Positions 16,447 to 24,847 of a DNA stretch of 38,566 bases are shown here, one piece after another (the stretch's first letter is position 1; every line of letters begins with the position of its first letter). The notes below the pieces were generated by a model. That model was not told the origin of the DNA, ran no database searches, and was given only the letters and a program-made list of their open reading frames with translations. Origin of the DNA: Flavobacteriales bacterium. Lineage in GTDB: Bacteria > Bacteroidota > Bacteroidia > Flavobacteriales > Schleiferiaceae. The translations under genes and the position numbers were made by a program. The stretch spans positions 1 through 38,566 of the forward strand of contig JAAXJR010000013.1 of NCBI GenBank assembly GCA_012269745.1, read 5' to 3'.

Positions 16447-17103
16447 CTAAAGCCTGTAGCCTAGGGTTAACGTATGATAGTGCGGTGACGACAACGAGAA
16501 GTTGTGCTGGTAGAAGTAACCGAAGCTAACTTTTCCGCCTAATGCCTTATTGTCTGTTTCTGCACCTATCCTTAACCGTCTGCTAAGGTTTCCACTTACA
16601 GATCCCAAGAACTCAGAATAGAAAGTCGGGTCCCATTTCCAGTCTTTGATGTTTTTAGAATACGCTCCTCTGATACGTACATCTGTGCGGTCCGAGCCCC
16701 CTCCAGAAATTATGGCGCGTTGCTGGATGCCGTAGCGCATCGCAAATTCGTCCTTGCCTAGGTCGTAGGTTTTGGTCGCGTTTACTCTAAATCTGATGCG
16801 TTGATTAATGCCCTGTGAAGCTCCCACGTTATCGAAGATCGAATAGTGACGGAATTCTGTTGAGAAGCTCAATGATTTGCTTTGTGCTTTTGAGACCTGA
16901 AGTTCAGTGATCCAACGGTCCATACCTTCTTCGCCACCAACAGTTCTGTACAAGCCGCTAATGTCAATATCTAACCCTTTCGCCGGTTCAAGGCGGTATG
17001 TCAATTTCGTCCAAGTTCTATTCTCAGTTGTGGTCTGAGCGAACACTCCTGCAGAAAGCAGTGAGATTGAGAATATAAGTAGTACTCTAAACTTCATAAA
17101 CAA
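16447..17103 (-). CDS. DUF2490-like outer-membrane barrel protein
   Basis: The protein has 218 residues. A signal peptide covers residues 1-22 (ends GVFA, then Q). Start 17103 gives MFMKF; the ATG six bases downstream (17097) is equally possible. The mature part is a run of amphipathic strands (WTKLTYRLEPAKGLDI, FSTEFRHYSIFD, RIRFRVNATKTYDL, GKVSFGYFYQHNFSL) ending LTLGYRL, matching the DUF2490 family of predicted outer-membrane proteins. It overlaps the end of the DUF4956 gene, so both are read from one message. DUF2490 barrels have been seen beside CotH and DUF4956 genes, as here, but their role is unknown. Confidence 0.75.
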   Translation of the reverse strand: MFMKFRVLLIFSISLLSAGVFAQTTTENRTWTKLTYRLEPAKGLDIDISGLYRTVGGEEGMDRWITELQVSKAQSKSLSFSTEFRHYSIFDNVGASQGINQRIRFRVNATKTYDLGKDEFAMRYGIQQRAIISGGGSDRTDVRIRGAYSKNIKDWKWDPTFYSEFLGSVSGNLSRRLRIGAETDNKALGGKVSFGYFYQHNFSLSSPHYHTLTLGYRL

Positions 17104-17683
17104 CGGTAATTTGCGCTTTCCCTTCTGCGTGGTCTACTTTAGAAATATGGTAGCGAACAACTGTTACCGCCATATTCTCAGCAAACTCATTTACTCGGTC
17201 ATTGACCACAGCTTCGGAAAGTTTTTCGGAAGGTACTACCAAGCTCACCTTCTTCGTTGAGACTTTAGTCTCGCTCGGTTTTTCGAGCAAGAATCTCTCA
17301 AGAATATAAATACATGCAAGTACCGTAGCGTTAATCAGGACCAATTCAACAAGTGATATCGTTTCTGAACTAAGCGCATTGATCACCGCGATACCCAAAG
17401 ACGCGAAGAGATAGGTCATCTCTTGAGGGCGCAATGTTTCTGTGCGGTAACGGATAATCCCAAAGATGGCGAACATACCGATGGCCAACCCAATCTGCAT
17501 CTCGAAAGTGCTAAGTACGTAAGACAAAAAGAACACGACCACAGCAATAATGAAGAAGCTGCTCACGTTAGTACGCGTGGTTCTATTGTGGCGGCTAACA
17601 ATGGCTAATTGGACCAGATTGTAGACCACCATCAAGGCGAACTTCAAGAACATTGTGGATGAAATGTAAAATATTTCAGACAT
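17087..17683 (-). CDS. DUF4956-family membrane protein
   Basis: The protein has 198 residues. Four hydrophobic segments lie at about residues 10-28, 42-60, 62-80 and 88-127. The stretch MFAIFGIIRYRTETLRPQEMTYLF, around residues 70-93, contains the family-typical RYRT and PQEMTYLF words. A soluble C-terminal domain of about 70 residues follows (VSLVVPSEKL through VRYHISKVDHAEGKAQITVVYEV). DUF4956 proteins commonly occur with VTC-type polyphosphate polymerases and CotH kinases. Here CotH is the divergent neighbour, 41 bases away, and the DUF2490 gene overlaps the 3' end, but no VTC gene is in the window. It is a membrane component of unknown activity. Confidence 0.85.
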   Translation of the reverse strand: MSEIFYISSTMFLKFALMVVYNLVQLAIVSRHNRTTRTNVSSFFIIAVVVFFLSYVLSTFEMQIGLAIGMFAIFGIIRYRTETLRPQEMTYLFASLGIAVINALSSETISLVELVLINATVLACIYILERFLLEKPSETKVSTKKVSLVVPSEKLSEAVVNDRVNEFAENMAVTVVRYHISKVDHAEGKAQITVVYEV

Positions 17684-17724
17684 AGGTACAGAGTTGTAAA
17701 GCGAATATAGGTTTAATAATTACA

Positions 17725-19149
17725 ATGTATTTTGCCTGTATGCTTAAACACAAATCTCTGTATTGGATACTATTTCTAGCCCTTGGGTTTAACTCTTGCA
17801 CCAAAGATTACACTTCCGGTCAATTGCCCATGGTTTATCTCGACGTCGACGGACAGATTCGCCCTGATGATAAAATAGATGGTGAGTTCTCCATTGAGGT
17901 GGACAACCGCACCGTCGTTAGTGGCAATATGGGCGTCGAATACAGGGGCAGCACCTCGTACCGGCTAAGCGACAAGAAGTCCTACGGCTTCGAGATTAGG
18001 AAAGCCAATGGAAGCGGGACACCCAAGGCTTTGTTAGGCATGCCTGCAGAGAGCGACTGGATTCTTATGGGACACGTAATACGCTCGAATGGACCAGATG
18101 ATCTCTATGCGTTCGATCCTACACTTATGCACCATTATGTGGGTTATGAATTGGCACGTAGTATAGGGATGTATGCCGCGCGTTGTCGCTGGGTGGAACT
18201 CACTGTAAACGGACAGTATCAGGGTGTTTATGTACTCATGGAGAAGCTCAAGGCAGACCGAATGCGTATCGACGTGGGTGAGCCCTATGGACGCAAGGAG
18301 CCCGGAATCACTGGTGGATACATCCTAAAAATTGATAAGACGGCCTCCTATGCACCTTCGGGCAGGGAGCTCAGTTATTACGACAACAACTGGGGAGATG
18401 ATGCAAATTATACGCCGTACATCAGTTTTAGAAGTGAATATGATATCGAAGCAAGCACCTTGGATATCGAACCCTTCCGCCCACCGTACCACGACGATCA
18501 GTACAGGGAGACCTATTTCCTGCACGAATTTCCTAAGCCTAGTGATTTGAATGGGGAGATGAGATCCTACATCAGTGATTATGTGTATGATTTTGAATCG
18601 GCCATCATTCTAGACAACCTCAACGGGACGAACACGGTTAGTGAGTACGCGGACCTAGAAACCTTTGCGGACGGGTTCATCATGAATGAGCTCGCGGGTA
18701 ATATAGACGCGTATCGCATCAGTACTTTCCTGCACAAACCGCGCGGTGGTAAGCTTCGTTTTGGACCTATATGGGACCTCAACATTGGCTATGGTAGACA
18801 AGGTCGCGTGCCTTGGACAGACTGGATCGCCAACTACAATGATTACGTCAGTCAAGATGCATGGATGGTGCCTTTCTGGTGGGACATGTTCCTAGAAAGT
18901 CCAGAGTTCAAAAGCATTGTAAAATCGCGTTGGACGCAATACCGCAATGGGCCGCTTTCAGATGCTGCAATCTTCGGATTAGTGAATGAAACCGAAGGTC
19001 GACTGCTGAGCACAGGCGCTGCAGAGCGCAATTACGACTTGTGGCGCGCAGAGAATAGAACCATAAACTTTGAGGGTGAGGTAGATTTCTTGCGCAATTA
19101 CCTCGAGCAGCGATTGGCCTGGATGGACGACGAGATAGGTAGCTGGTAA
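17725..19149 (+). CDS. CotH-family protein kinase, lipoprotein
   Basis: The protein has 474 residues. A lipoprotein signal ends FNSC (Cys25 from ATG 17725, Cys20 from the alternative ATG 17740). CotH is an atypical kinase fold that phosphorylates spore-coat proteins in Bacillus; in Bacteroidota it is exported and its target is unknown. Recognisable elements are VEYRGSTSYRLSDKKSYGFE (strand with the Lys-Lys-Ser motif), GVYVLMEKLKADRMRI (family lysine/glutamate stretch), GGYILKIDK, and the metal-binding GPIWDLNIGYG at about residues 346-356. It is divergent from DUF4956/DUF2490, with only 41 bases for both promoters, so the two units may be co-regulated. Its stop codon abuts the convergent permease stop with no gap. 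Confidence 0.88.
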   Translation: MYFACMLKHKSLYWILFLALGFNSCTKDYTSGQLPMVYLDVDGQIRPDDKIDGEFSIEVDNRTVVSGNMGVEYRGSTSYRLSDKKSYGFEIRKANGSGTPKALLGMPAESDWILMGHVIRSNGPDDLYAFDPTLMHHYVGYELARSIGMYAARCRWVELTVNGQYQGVYVLMEKLKADRMRIDVGEPYGRKEPGITGGYILKIDKTASYAPSGRELSYYDNNWGDDANYTPYISFRSEYDIEASTLDIEPFRPPYHDDQYRETYFLHEFPKPSDLNGEMRSYISDYVYDFESAIILDNLNGTNTVSEYADLETFADGFIMNELAGNIDAYRISTFLHKPRGGKLRFGPIWDLNIGYGRQGRVPWTDWIANYNDYVSQDAWMVPFWWDMFLESPEFKSIVKSRWTQYRNGPLSDAAIFGLVNETEGRLLSTGAAERNYDLWRAENRTINFEGEVDFLRNYLEQRLAWMDDEIGSW

Positions 19150-20445
19150 TTAAAGCACCAACCAACCGCTCAACACTACTAAAACAAGCCCAAGCGCACC
19201 CTGCAATGCCGTGGCCCTAGTGTGGTATTTGAAGGCCTCCTCTGTGGAAAGTCCGCCCATTTCACTGACTATCCAGAAATAGCTGTCGTTTGCATGGCTC
19301 ACGGTCATAGCGCCTACCCCTAGGCTCAATATGGTCCATACTTTCCCTAGTTCAGATTCCAATCCGAGGGGGCCCAACATAGGTAACATCATTGATGCGG
19401 TAGTAATAATGGCGACGGTCGAGCTTCCTTGCGCCGATTTTAGCACCGCCGAAATCACAAAGGGCAGCACCAGGGCAAAAGCCCCCGGAACGGCAATACC
19501 CTCGAGCATCGCTCCTACATCGATCAGTTTCAACACTCCGCCTAAGGCACCCCCCATGGCAGTAATTAGAAGTACTGGACCTCCTGCATGTAGGGCATTT
19601 TTTATCCAAGAATGCTTTGTCATTTCATTGCCAGAGATAAGAAGTGCGACAACTACGCCTATTGCTAGTGCCGCCTCGGGTTTGCTGAGGGTGGTGATCC
19701 AAAGCTGAATTGGCCCCTGGGCATCCTTAAAAGACGTGCCTCCCGCAATGAGGATTAAGGGCAATAAAAGTGGAAGAATGGCCTTCCAGAACCCGCCTAG
19801 AACAACCGGCATTTCAATGTTTTCAATAGCTTCCGTTGAAGACAACTGCTTGTTCATTCTCGTTGCAAACCATCCGCCCGCTAATACCAAGGCTAAAGAA
19901 AGTACTCCGCCTGCAATGATGAGCATACCTAATTCATTCAAACCCAAAGTAGCTGCGGCAGCTAATGGGCCCGGGGTTGGCGGGATGAGCACGTGAGGCG
20001 CGAACAATCCCGTGCTAAGCGCAACTGTCAGGGCTTTTCCATTAACCCTCGCATTCTTCGATAAACTCTTTGTCAATGGAGAAAGCAAAATAAATGCTGC
20101 ATCACAGAATACAGGAATGGCGACCACATAACCGATCAAACTCATGGCATAGGTCGTTGGTAATTTCTTCAGCATCTTCACAATGTGCAACGCAATAATC
20201 TCAGTGGCTCCACCCTTCTCCAATATTTCGCCAAGCATTGCTCCTAGAAGTATGATCAATCCGATCCGAGTCATGGTCTTACCAAAACCTTCATTAATCA
20301 ATAAAAGTGCATCTAGGGCGGATGTACCCACGGCTAAAGCTAGAGCAAAGGCTGCGATCAAAAGCACTAAAAATGGGTGCCACTTCATTCGGGAAGTGCC
20401 TATGATGATCCAAATAATAGTAATGACTAAGGCTGCTATTTCCAT
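19150..20445 (-). CDS. GntP-family permease, probably for glycerate or gluconate
   Basis: The protein has 431 residues and about 12-14 hydrophobic spans over its whole length. Typical GntP features are an early MKWHPFLVLLIAA, LGAMLGEILEKGGATEIIA, the pore-lining PVFCDAAFILLSPL, HVLIPPTPGPLAAAATLG, and the late ISAVLKSAQGSSTVAIITTA and VSHANDSYFWIVSEMG. GntP carriers take up gluconate and related sugar acids with protons. Its start overlaps the end of the glycerate kinase gene by ten bases, so they are translationally coupled, and glycerate is the likely substrate. That substrate assignment comes from context, not sequence. Confidence 0.9.
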   Translation of the reverse strand: MEIAALVITIIWIIIGTSRMKWHPFLVLLIAAFALALAVGTSALDALLLINEGFGKTMTRIGLIILLGAMLGEILEKGGATEIIALHIVKMLKKLPTTYAMSLIGYVVAIPVFCDAAFILLSPLTKSLSKNARVNGKALTVALSTGLFAPHVLIPPTPGPLAAAATLGLNELGMLIIAGGVLSLALVLAGGWFATRMNKQLSSTEAIENIEMPVVLGGFWKAILPLLLPLILIAGGTSFKDAQGPIQLWITTLSKPEAALAIGVVVALLISGNEMTKHSWIKNALHAGGPVLLITAMGGALGGVLKLIDVGAMLEGIAVPGAFALVLPFVISAVLKSAQGSSTVAIITTASMMLPMLGPLGLESELGKVWTILSLGVGAMTVSHANDSYFWIVSEMGGLSTEEAFKYHTRATALQGALGLVLVVLSGWLVL

Positions 20446-21548
20446 GACTCTTTACACGCGGTTTTTAGAGCCGATTGAAGTAAAACATCGGCTTTATTGA
20501 TACTCTCTTCTATGGTCATCCCTTGAGGTCTAATCTGGAAGGCCCGATCTACTCCTGCCGCCGAAAATTTATCATGATGACCTTCAACTGTGCCGGCAAA
20601 TACCCAGGTGTCGCAATTAAATTTTTTCGCTTTTTGACAAAGGGAGATGGTAGCCTTTCCAGATAAACTTTGATCGTCTAACATGCCCTCTGCTGTGATG
20701 ACTAAATCTGCCCAATCCAAGGCCTCTTCCAATCCTACCGCTGTGGCAATGAGTTCAAATCCAGGTTTTGATTCTGCGTCGTAAGCAGCCAGTAATGCTA
20801 CACCTGTACCTCCCGCAGCTCCGGACCCTGGCAATTCCGAAACTGCAACACCGAAGGATTGCTCCAGCAAGGCTGCCCAGTGCGCAAGGTTATTATCGAG
20901 CCTATCTACCATTTCAGGCGTTGCGCCCTTTTGCGGCCCGTAAACAGCGCTGGCGCCATCGGGTCCGCACAATGGATTACTTACATCACAGGCCACATCA
21001 ATCTTTACATCCGGGATATCTGGAGGAACGATTTTTACAATTTGATCCAAGTTTCCCCCTGACGGATATACTGGAGTTCCATGACTATTGAGTAGCTCAT
21101 AGCCCATTGCAGCCAAAAGGCCAGCACCGCCATCATTCGTAGCACTACCACCGAGGCCTAAGGTAACCTTCTTAGCACCTTGTGTGATCGCATGTTTGAT
21201 CAGTAAACCCGTCCCGTAGGTTGAAGTGTTCATAGGGTTTCGCTCGGACTCGTTCAACAGAACTAATCCACTTGCCTGACTGAGTTCCACCCACACGGAG
21301 CCGTCGTTGAATTTGAAGTATTCGGCAGTCATTTCCTTACCTAAAGGGTCTTTAGAAGGTGCTTTTACCTTATTCCCTAAACCCAGATTGGCCCAAATGT
21401 CCAACGCCCCTTCGCCACCGTCGGAAAGTGGTAGCGTTTTCACATTTACTTCAGGCAATGAAGCCAACACGGCCGCTCTCATTATTAAAGCGGCGTTTTG
21501 AGCGGTAAGTGACCCTTTTAAGGAATCTGGCGCGATTAGGACATTCAT
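20436..21548 (-). CDS. Glycerate kinase
   Basis: The protein has 370 residues, the usual length for the GlxK/GarK (type 1) family. It opens with MNVLIAPDSLKGSLTA and contains LSDGGEGALD, the glycine-rich GLGGSATNDGGAGLLAAMG, DVSNPLCGPDGASAVYGPQKG, LPGSGAAGGTG and DLVITAEGMLDDQSLSGKA, all family hallmarks. It phosphorylates D-glycerate with ATP, feeding it to glycolysis as phosphoglycerate. It is the first gene of a two-gene operon with a GntP permease, so uptake and phosphorylation are coupled. The ATG is preceded by a short inverted repeat (21550-21574). The number of this family's product isomer (2- or 3-phosphoglycerate) cannot be read from the sequence, and no other glyoxylate-pathway gene is nearby. 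Confidence 0.93.
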   Translation of the reverse strand: MNVLIAPDSLKGSLTAQNAALIMRAAVLASLPEVNVKTLPLSDGGEGALDIWANLGLGNKVKAPSKDPLGKEMTAEYFKFNDGSVWVELSQASGLVLLNESERNPMNTSTYGTGLLIKHAITQGAKKVTLGLGGSATNDGGAGLLAAMGYELLNSHGTPVYPSGGNLDQIVKIVPPDIPDVKIDVACDVSNPLCGPDGASAVYGPQKGATPEMVDRLDNNLAHWAALLEQSFGVAVSELPGSGAAGGTGVALLAAYDAESKPGFELIATAVGLEEALDWADLVITAEGMLDDQSLSGKATISLCQKAKKFNCDTWVFAGTVEGHHDKFSAAGVDRAFQIRPQGMTIEESINKADVLLQSALKTACKESWK

Positions 21549-21549
21549 A

Positions 21550-21574
21550 GTGGGAATTTAGCACTTAATTCCAC
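21550..21574. promoter_or_regulatory. Inverted repeat next to the glycerate kinase start
   Basis: GTGGGAATT (21550-21558) and AATTCCAC (21567-21574) form an 8-base-pair stem with one bulged G. The repeat begins two bases upstream of the glycerate kinase ATG (21548), so it is either a leader hairpin on that mRNA or an operator. A regulator is not identified. Confidence 0.35.
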
Positions 21575-21676
21575 AGGTCTCGAATTTGAAACTATATAGC
21601 CAGTTGTAACCCTTGAGTTCAATCCATTCTAGGACCACTGACCTTTTAGGTACTTTTAACTGCTTATTCGAGAACA

Positions 21677-22954
21677 ATGGAAAAAGGAGCAAAACTCATT
21701 GCAAATATTGCGGGTCTGTTGATTGTGGTGTTTTTCACCACCATCCTTGCTTTTGATGCAGGAAAATATCCTGCAAAAAACAGGTTTGGTGTGCTAAGCA
21801 AGGTTGTTTCCATTATTGGCGAAACGCCTTCGGCCGTGAAATCTATGCTCTTTGAACTGCCTGAATATTTAAAAGCCACACAAGATTTTGCCCCTCCAAT
21901 TAATTTACTCGAAGAGGACATTTACGCACTTCACACCTTTGGCCCAACCAATGAAGCTAAACTTGTAAATCTTAGGAACGACAAGGTCATCAAGAACTGG
22001 GATATAGGCGAACACAAACCCTATCCTAATGCGCGCTATTTCGCGCAACTATTGCCCGACAGCAGTCTCTTTGCTTATGTGCACGAAGGCGATTGGGCAG
22101 GCGTTATAAGCAGTTCTGGTGAAGTAATCTGGGAACGTAGCGGGGATCTCGTTTACCACCACAGCGCAGAGATTCAAAGTGAAAAAATTTGGATTTGTGC
22201 CCGAGACCATGGCTACCTGCACACCTACGGCAGTGCGACGCTAGATACCTTTTTCATCAACGAAAGCAAGGGAATTGGGGTTATGGACGAGGTAATTTTA
22301 GGAATTGATCTTGAAACAGGAGCGACCACAGATAGCATCTCAATGCTTGAAGTGTTTGAGAGAAATGAATTGAACCCCGTTTATAAGAGCTACTACGGTC
22401 CTGCACAAGGGGATTGCTTCCACCTCAACGATATCCAACCAGTAACTTTTACAGACACTCTCCATGGCTACGAAAAGGGGGATCTGCTTATCAGCAACCG
22501 TACTCAAAACGAATTGCTGCATTTGAGACCATCAACGCTTGAAATCCTACACACATTTAATGAAGGGTTGAGCTCTCAACACGACGTAGATATTTTAGGT
22601 GATAGCGCTATTATCTGCTTCAACAACCATAGTCCTAGTCTTTTTCAGCTCCAATTCAACGTTGAAAATGACCAGCACGAGGGTATCTACAGCGAAGTGG
22701 CGGCCTTTGAATTAAATGGAGACAGAAAAACTGAATTGGCCATTTCTAATAAAATGACCCAAGAGAAGATATACACCTCAACCGAAGGGCTGCAAGAATT
22801 TCTCGGAAATGGATATGTGGCAATTGAAGAACAAAACGAATTCACTGTGTACATTTTTAAGGACGATGCACTCGTTTACAAGAACGCTTTGAATTACTTT
22901 GGCAAAACGGAATTCGTTGAGATTCCTAATTGGACAAGATTTTACAGACCATAG
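21677..22954 (+). CDS. Membrane-anchored arylsulfotransferase-like protein
   Basis: The protein has 425 residues. A hydrophobic anchor at about 8-26 (IANIAGLLIVVFFTTILAF) puts the rest outside the cytoplasm. The body reads as a beta-propeller of the arylsulfotransferase (ASST) group. Supporting words are the YVHEGDWAGVISSSGEVIW blade, HH161-162, the DCFHLNDIQPV stretch (246-256), GDLLISNRTQNELL and QHDVDILGDSAIICFNN (301-317). In studied ASSTs, propeller histidines carry and pass a sulfate group between phenols; whether these residues do so here is not shown. The gene is the first of a tight operon (gaps of 2 and 8 bases) with a small membrane protein, a sulfotransferase and a receiver. That context favours sulfate-ester chemistry. 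Confidence 0.8.
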   Translation: MEKGAKLIANIAGLLIVVFFTTILAFDAGKYPAKNRFGVLSKVVSIIGETPSAVKSMLFELPEYLKATQDFAPPINLLEEDIYALHTFGPTNEAKLVNLRNDKVIKNWDIGEHKPYPNARYFAQLLPDSSLFAYVHEGDWAGVISSSGEVIWERSGDLVYHHSAEIQSEKIWICARDHGYLHTYGSATLDTFFINESKGIGVMDEVILGIDLETGATTDSISMLEVFERNELNPVYKSYYGPAQGDCFHLNDIQPVTFTDTLHGYEKGDLLISNRTQNELLHLRPSTLEILHTFNEGLSSQHDVDILGDSAIICFNNHSPSLFQLQFNVENDQHEGIYSEVAAFELNGDRKTELAISNKMTQEKIYTSTEGLQEFLGNGYVAIEEQNEFTVYIFKDDALVYKNALNYFGKTEFVEIPNWTRFYRP

Positions 22955-22956
22955 TT

Positions 22957-23097
22957 ATGACGACACCATTCATGTACATCGGCCCTGGATTGGGCGTAGG
23001 CGCGGGCATCCTTATTGTGCTCGTTTTATTGCTCATCTTAGGATCTTTCGGCTACCTCATCTGGTACCGTATCAAGCGTGCTACACGTAAGAAGTAA
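22957..23097 (+). CDS. Small single-span membrane protein (46 residues)
   Basis: 46 codons, ATG 22957 to TAA 23095-23097. The product starts MTTPFMYIGPGLG. It has one span of mostly Gly, Ile, Leu and Val (about residues 12-37) and ends in a basic tail RIKRATRKK that should face the cytoplasm. It sits two bases after the ASST-like gene and eight before the sulfotransferase start. The YIGPG start resembles short membrane proteins I recall beside sulfo- or phospho-transferase genes. It may be a subunit or chaperone of the neighbouring enzymes. Confidence 0.75.
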   Translation: MTTPFMYIGPGLGVGAGILIVLVLLLILGSFGYLIWYRIKRATRKK

Positions 23098-23105
23098 GCA
23101 ATCTT

Positions 23106-24473
23106 TTGGGTCCAGTTCTTCCATACCTCCTTCCCTTGCTTTCAGGCACCTTGCTTGCTTTGGGGGCACTGTGGATGAAAAACCCATTCTTCAAGCTTGC
23201 TGAACGAAGCGTTGGCCTGCTCAACATACTCGTTGCGGATATAGACGAAGACGAGAAATTTGAGTTAGTCAACACCAAGGTGATGCAAACCATAGGCTCA
23301 CTTTTAGCGGTCCTTCTCATGGCAGCACTAGTCGTTGCAGGTGCTATTGCTCTATACACAGGGCTCTTTGAATACATTCCCTTTGAGGCATCAGGCTACG
23401 GCATGCTCCTTCTCGCTGCGGGCTCTGTGGTACCATTTGTAATTCCAACGAAGAAAAAAAGCGCCTACAGTGCCATGGCCCAGCTATTCCATCATTTGGT
23501 ATTGGACAACTACCACTTGGGTAAAAAACTGCTGAACTATCAAATTAAAGGAGTCGCGGCGGAAAGTCAGAGCAATAGAAAATACAGCCGTGTACTCATT
23601 ACAGGATTGGCTCGAGCAGGAACCACTGCCTTGACTAAAGAGCTTGCAAAACGCGGCCCATTCGCCTCTCTTGATTACAGCAATATGCCGGTGCTTTTAG
23701 CCCCTAAGCTTTGGGCTAAATTTTACAAACCAAAGCGCACAGAGAATAAGGAACGTGCCCATGGCGATGGAGTAAAAGTAGGCCTTGCAAGTGTTGAAGC
23801 TTTAGAAGAGTACTTCTTTAAAGTAATCAAAGACGACAGCTACATTAAGGAAGATGGGCTATATCAACACGAGCTGTCGGAGGAAGAAAACGAGCTGTAT
23901 AGACGGTATCAAAACAGCATTGCAGATGGCGACATCTATCTCGCAAAAAACAACAACGCCGTTCTTCGACTTGAATCGTTAACAACACACAACCCAGATT
24001 TAGCAGTATTCCTTCTAGTACGTGATCCATTGCAACATGCTTACAGCTTGATGCAGCAGCATAAAAAGTTTAGCGCTCAGCAAAAGGAAGATCCTTTCAT
24101 CAAAGACTATATGGACTGGTTAGGCCACCATGAATTTGGCCAAGGACAGCGACCTTTCGTTCTAAACGGTGTGGGCACCCAAGATGGAGATCCAAATGAT
24201 ATTAATTACTGGCTAGAGCGTTGGATGAACTACTATAGTCACGTTGCTATTGGAGAAAATACCTTTGCTTTAACCTATGAGGATTTTTTGGCTGAGCCGA
24301 AACTAACGTTGACCTTTATCAGCTCAACCTTAGGCATTTCCCTTAATTTAGCAAGCACTAAGAACTTTGATAAAGACCCCGTTTCTGTTGGCCGTGTTAA
24401 TGAAGCATTGCTATCTGACGCGAATGCGCTTTACCAGAAACTGAAATCTAGATGTCAAAATCTGTCCTCATAG
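23106..24473 (+). CDS. Membrane-anchored PAPS-type sulfotransferase
   Basis: The protein is 455 residues from a TTG start at 23106, eight bases after the previous stop. The first in-frame ATG (23175) would remove the first span, so TTG is preferred, with some doubt. Hydrophobic segments lie at about 4-24, 62-84 and 97-113. A soluble sulfotransferase domain follows: the P-loop-like GLARAGTTAL (167-176) corresponds to the PAPS 5'-phosphosulfate loop. VRDPLQHAYSL (305-315, with R306 and S314) corresponds to the 3'-phosphate site. FALTYEDFLAEP is the family's late strand-helix. Fused N-terminal spans are unusual for this fold and tether the enzyme to the inner membrane. The acceptor is unknown, perhaps a lipid or nascent glycan. 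The response-regulator gene begins within its last 22 bases. Confidence 0.83.
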   Translation: MGPVLPYLLPLLSGTLLALGALWMKNPFFKLAERSVGLLNILVADIDEDEKFELVNTKVMQTIGSLLAVLLMAALVVAGAIALYTGLFEYIPFEASGYGMLLLAAGSVVPFVIPTKKKSAYSAMAQLFHHLVLDNYHLGKKLLNYQIKGVAAESQSNRKYSRVLITGLARAGTTALTKELAKRGPFASLDYSNMPVLLAPKLWAKFYKPKRTENKERAHGDGVKVGLASVEALEEYFFKVIKDDSYIKEDGLYQHELSEEENELYRRYQNSIADGDIYLAKNNNAVLRLESLTTHNPDLAVFLLVRDPLQHAYSLMQQHKKFSAQQKEDPFIKDYMDWLGHHEFGQGQRPFVLNGVGTQDGDPNDINYWLERWMNYYSHVAIGENTFALTYEDFLAEPKLTLTFISSTLGISLNLASTKNFDKDPVSVGRVNEALLSDANALYQKLKSRCQNLSS

Positions 24474-24799
24474 TCGAAGACGACACATTACTAGGGGAAA
24501 CACTTCACACCATGCTTTCTCTTTTAGAGCATAATCCAAAAGTTTGTACTACTCTAGCCGATGCCAAAACTGCAATTACTGAGCAAAATTGGGATGTTAT
24601 TTTGAGTGACTATTCTTTAGGTGTAGGTACGGGAGTTGATGTTATGAATCATGCCATTGCAGCAAAATCTACCGCTACGCTAATCATATCTAGCGGATAC
24701 GAAAGAGCGCAATTTGAAGAGCAATTAAAAGGGCTAGATCAAGTCCTTTGGTTGAACAAGCCCTACAAAATTGACGAATTGGTCAAACTACTAGGTTAA
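24452..24799 (+). CDS. Single-domain response regulator (CheY-like)
   Basis: A 115-residue receiver domain with no output domain. The acidic triad E9-D10-D11 (LIVEDD), phospho-acceptor D53 (ILSDYSLG), conserved S79-S80 (LIISSGY) and lysine K103 (LNKPY) are all present, so phosphorylation is likely. The gene overlaps the sulfotransferase gene by 22 bases and belongs to that operon. Because it has no DNA-binding domain, it must act through a partner protein. A soluble histidine kinase without a receiver (28319) and a Crp/Fnr regulator (24848) are nearby, but partnership is inference. Confidence 0.9.
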   Translation: MSKSVLIVEDDTLLGETLHTMLSLLEHNPKVCTTLADAKTAITEQNWDVILSDYSLGVGTGVDVMNHAIAAKSTATLIISSGYERAQFEEQLKGLDQVLWLNKPYKIDELVKLLG

Positions 24800-24816
24800 G
24801 GTTTAATAAATGTTCT

Positions 24817-24823
24817 TATTTTG
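24817..24823 (+). promoter_or_regulatory. Possible -7 element of the Crp/Fnr gene
   Basis: TATTTTG 25 bases upstream of the ATG at 24848 resembles the Bacteroidota -7 element. The -33 region (GTTAAG at 24795-24800) is only a weak match, so the Crp/Fnr gene may be partly read from the upstream operon. Confidence 0.3.
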
Positions 24824-24847
24824 AGAGTCCAATAACACTCACAGAAC

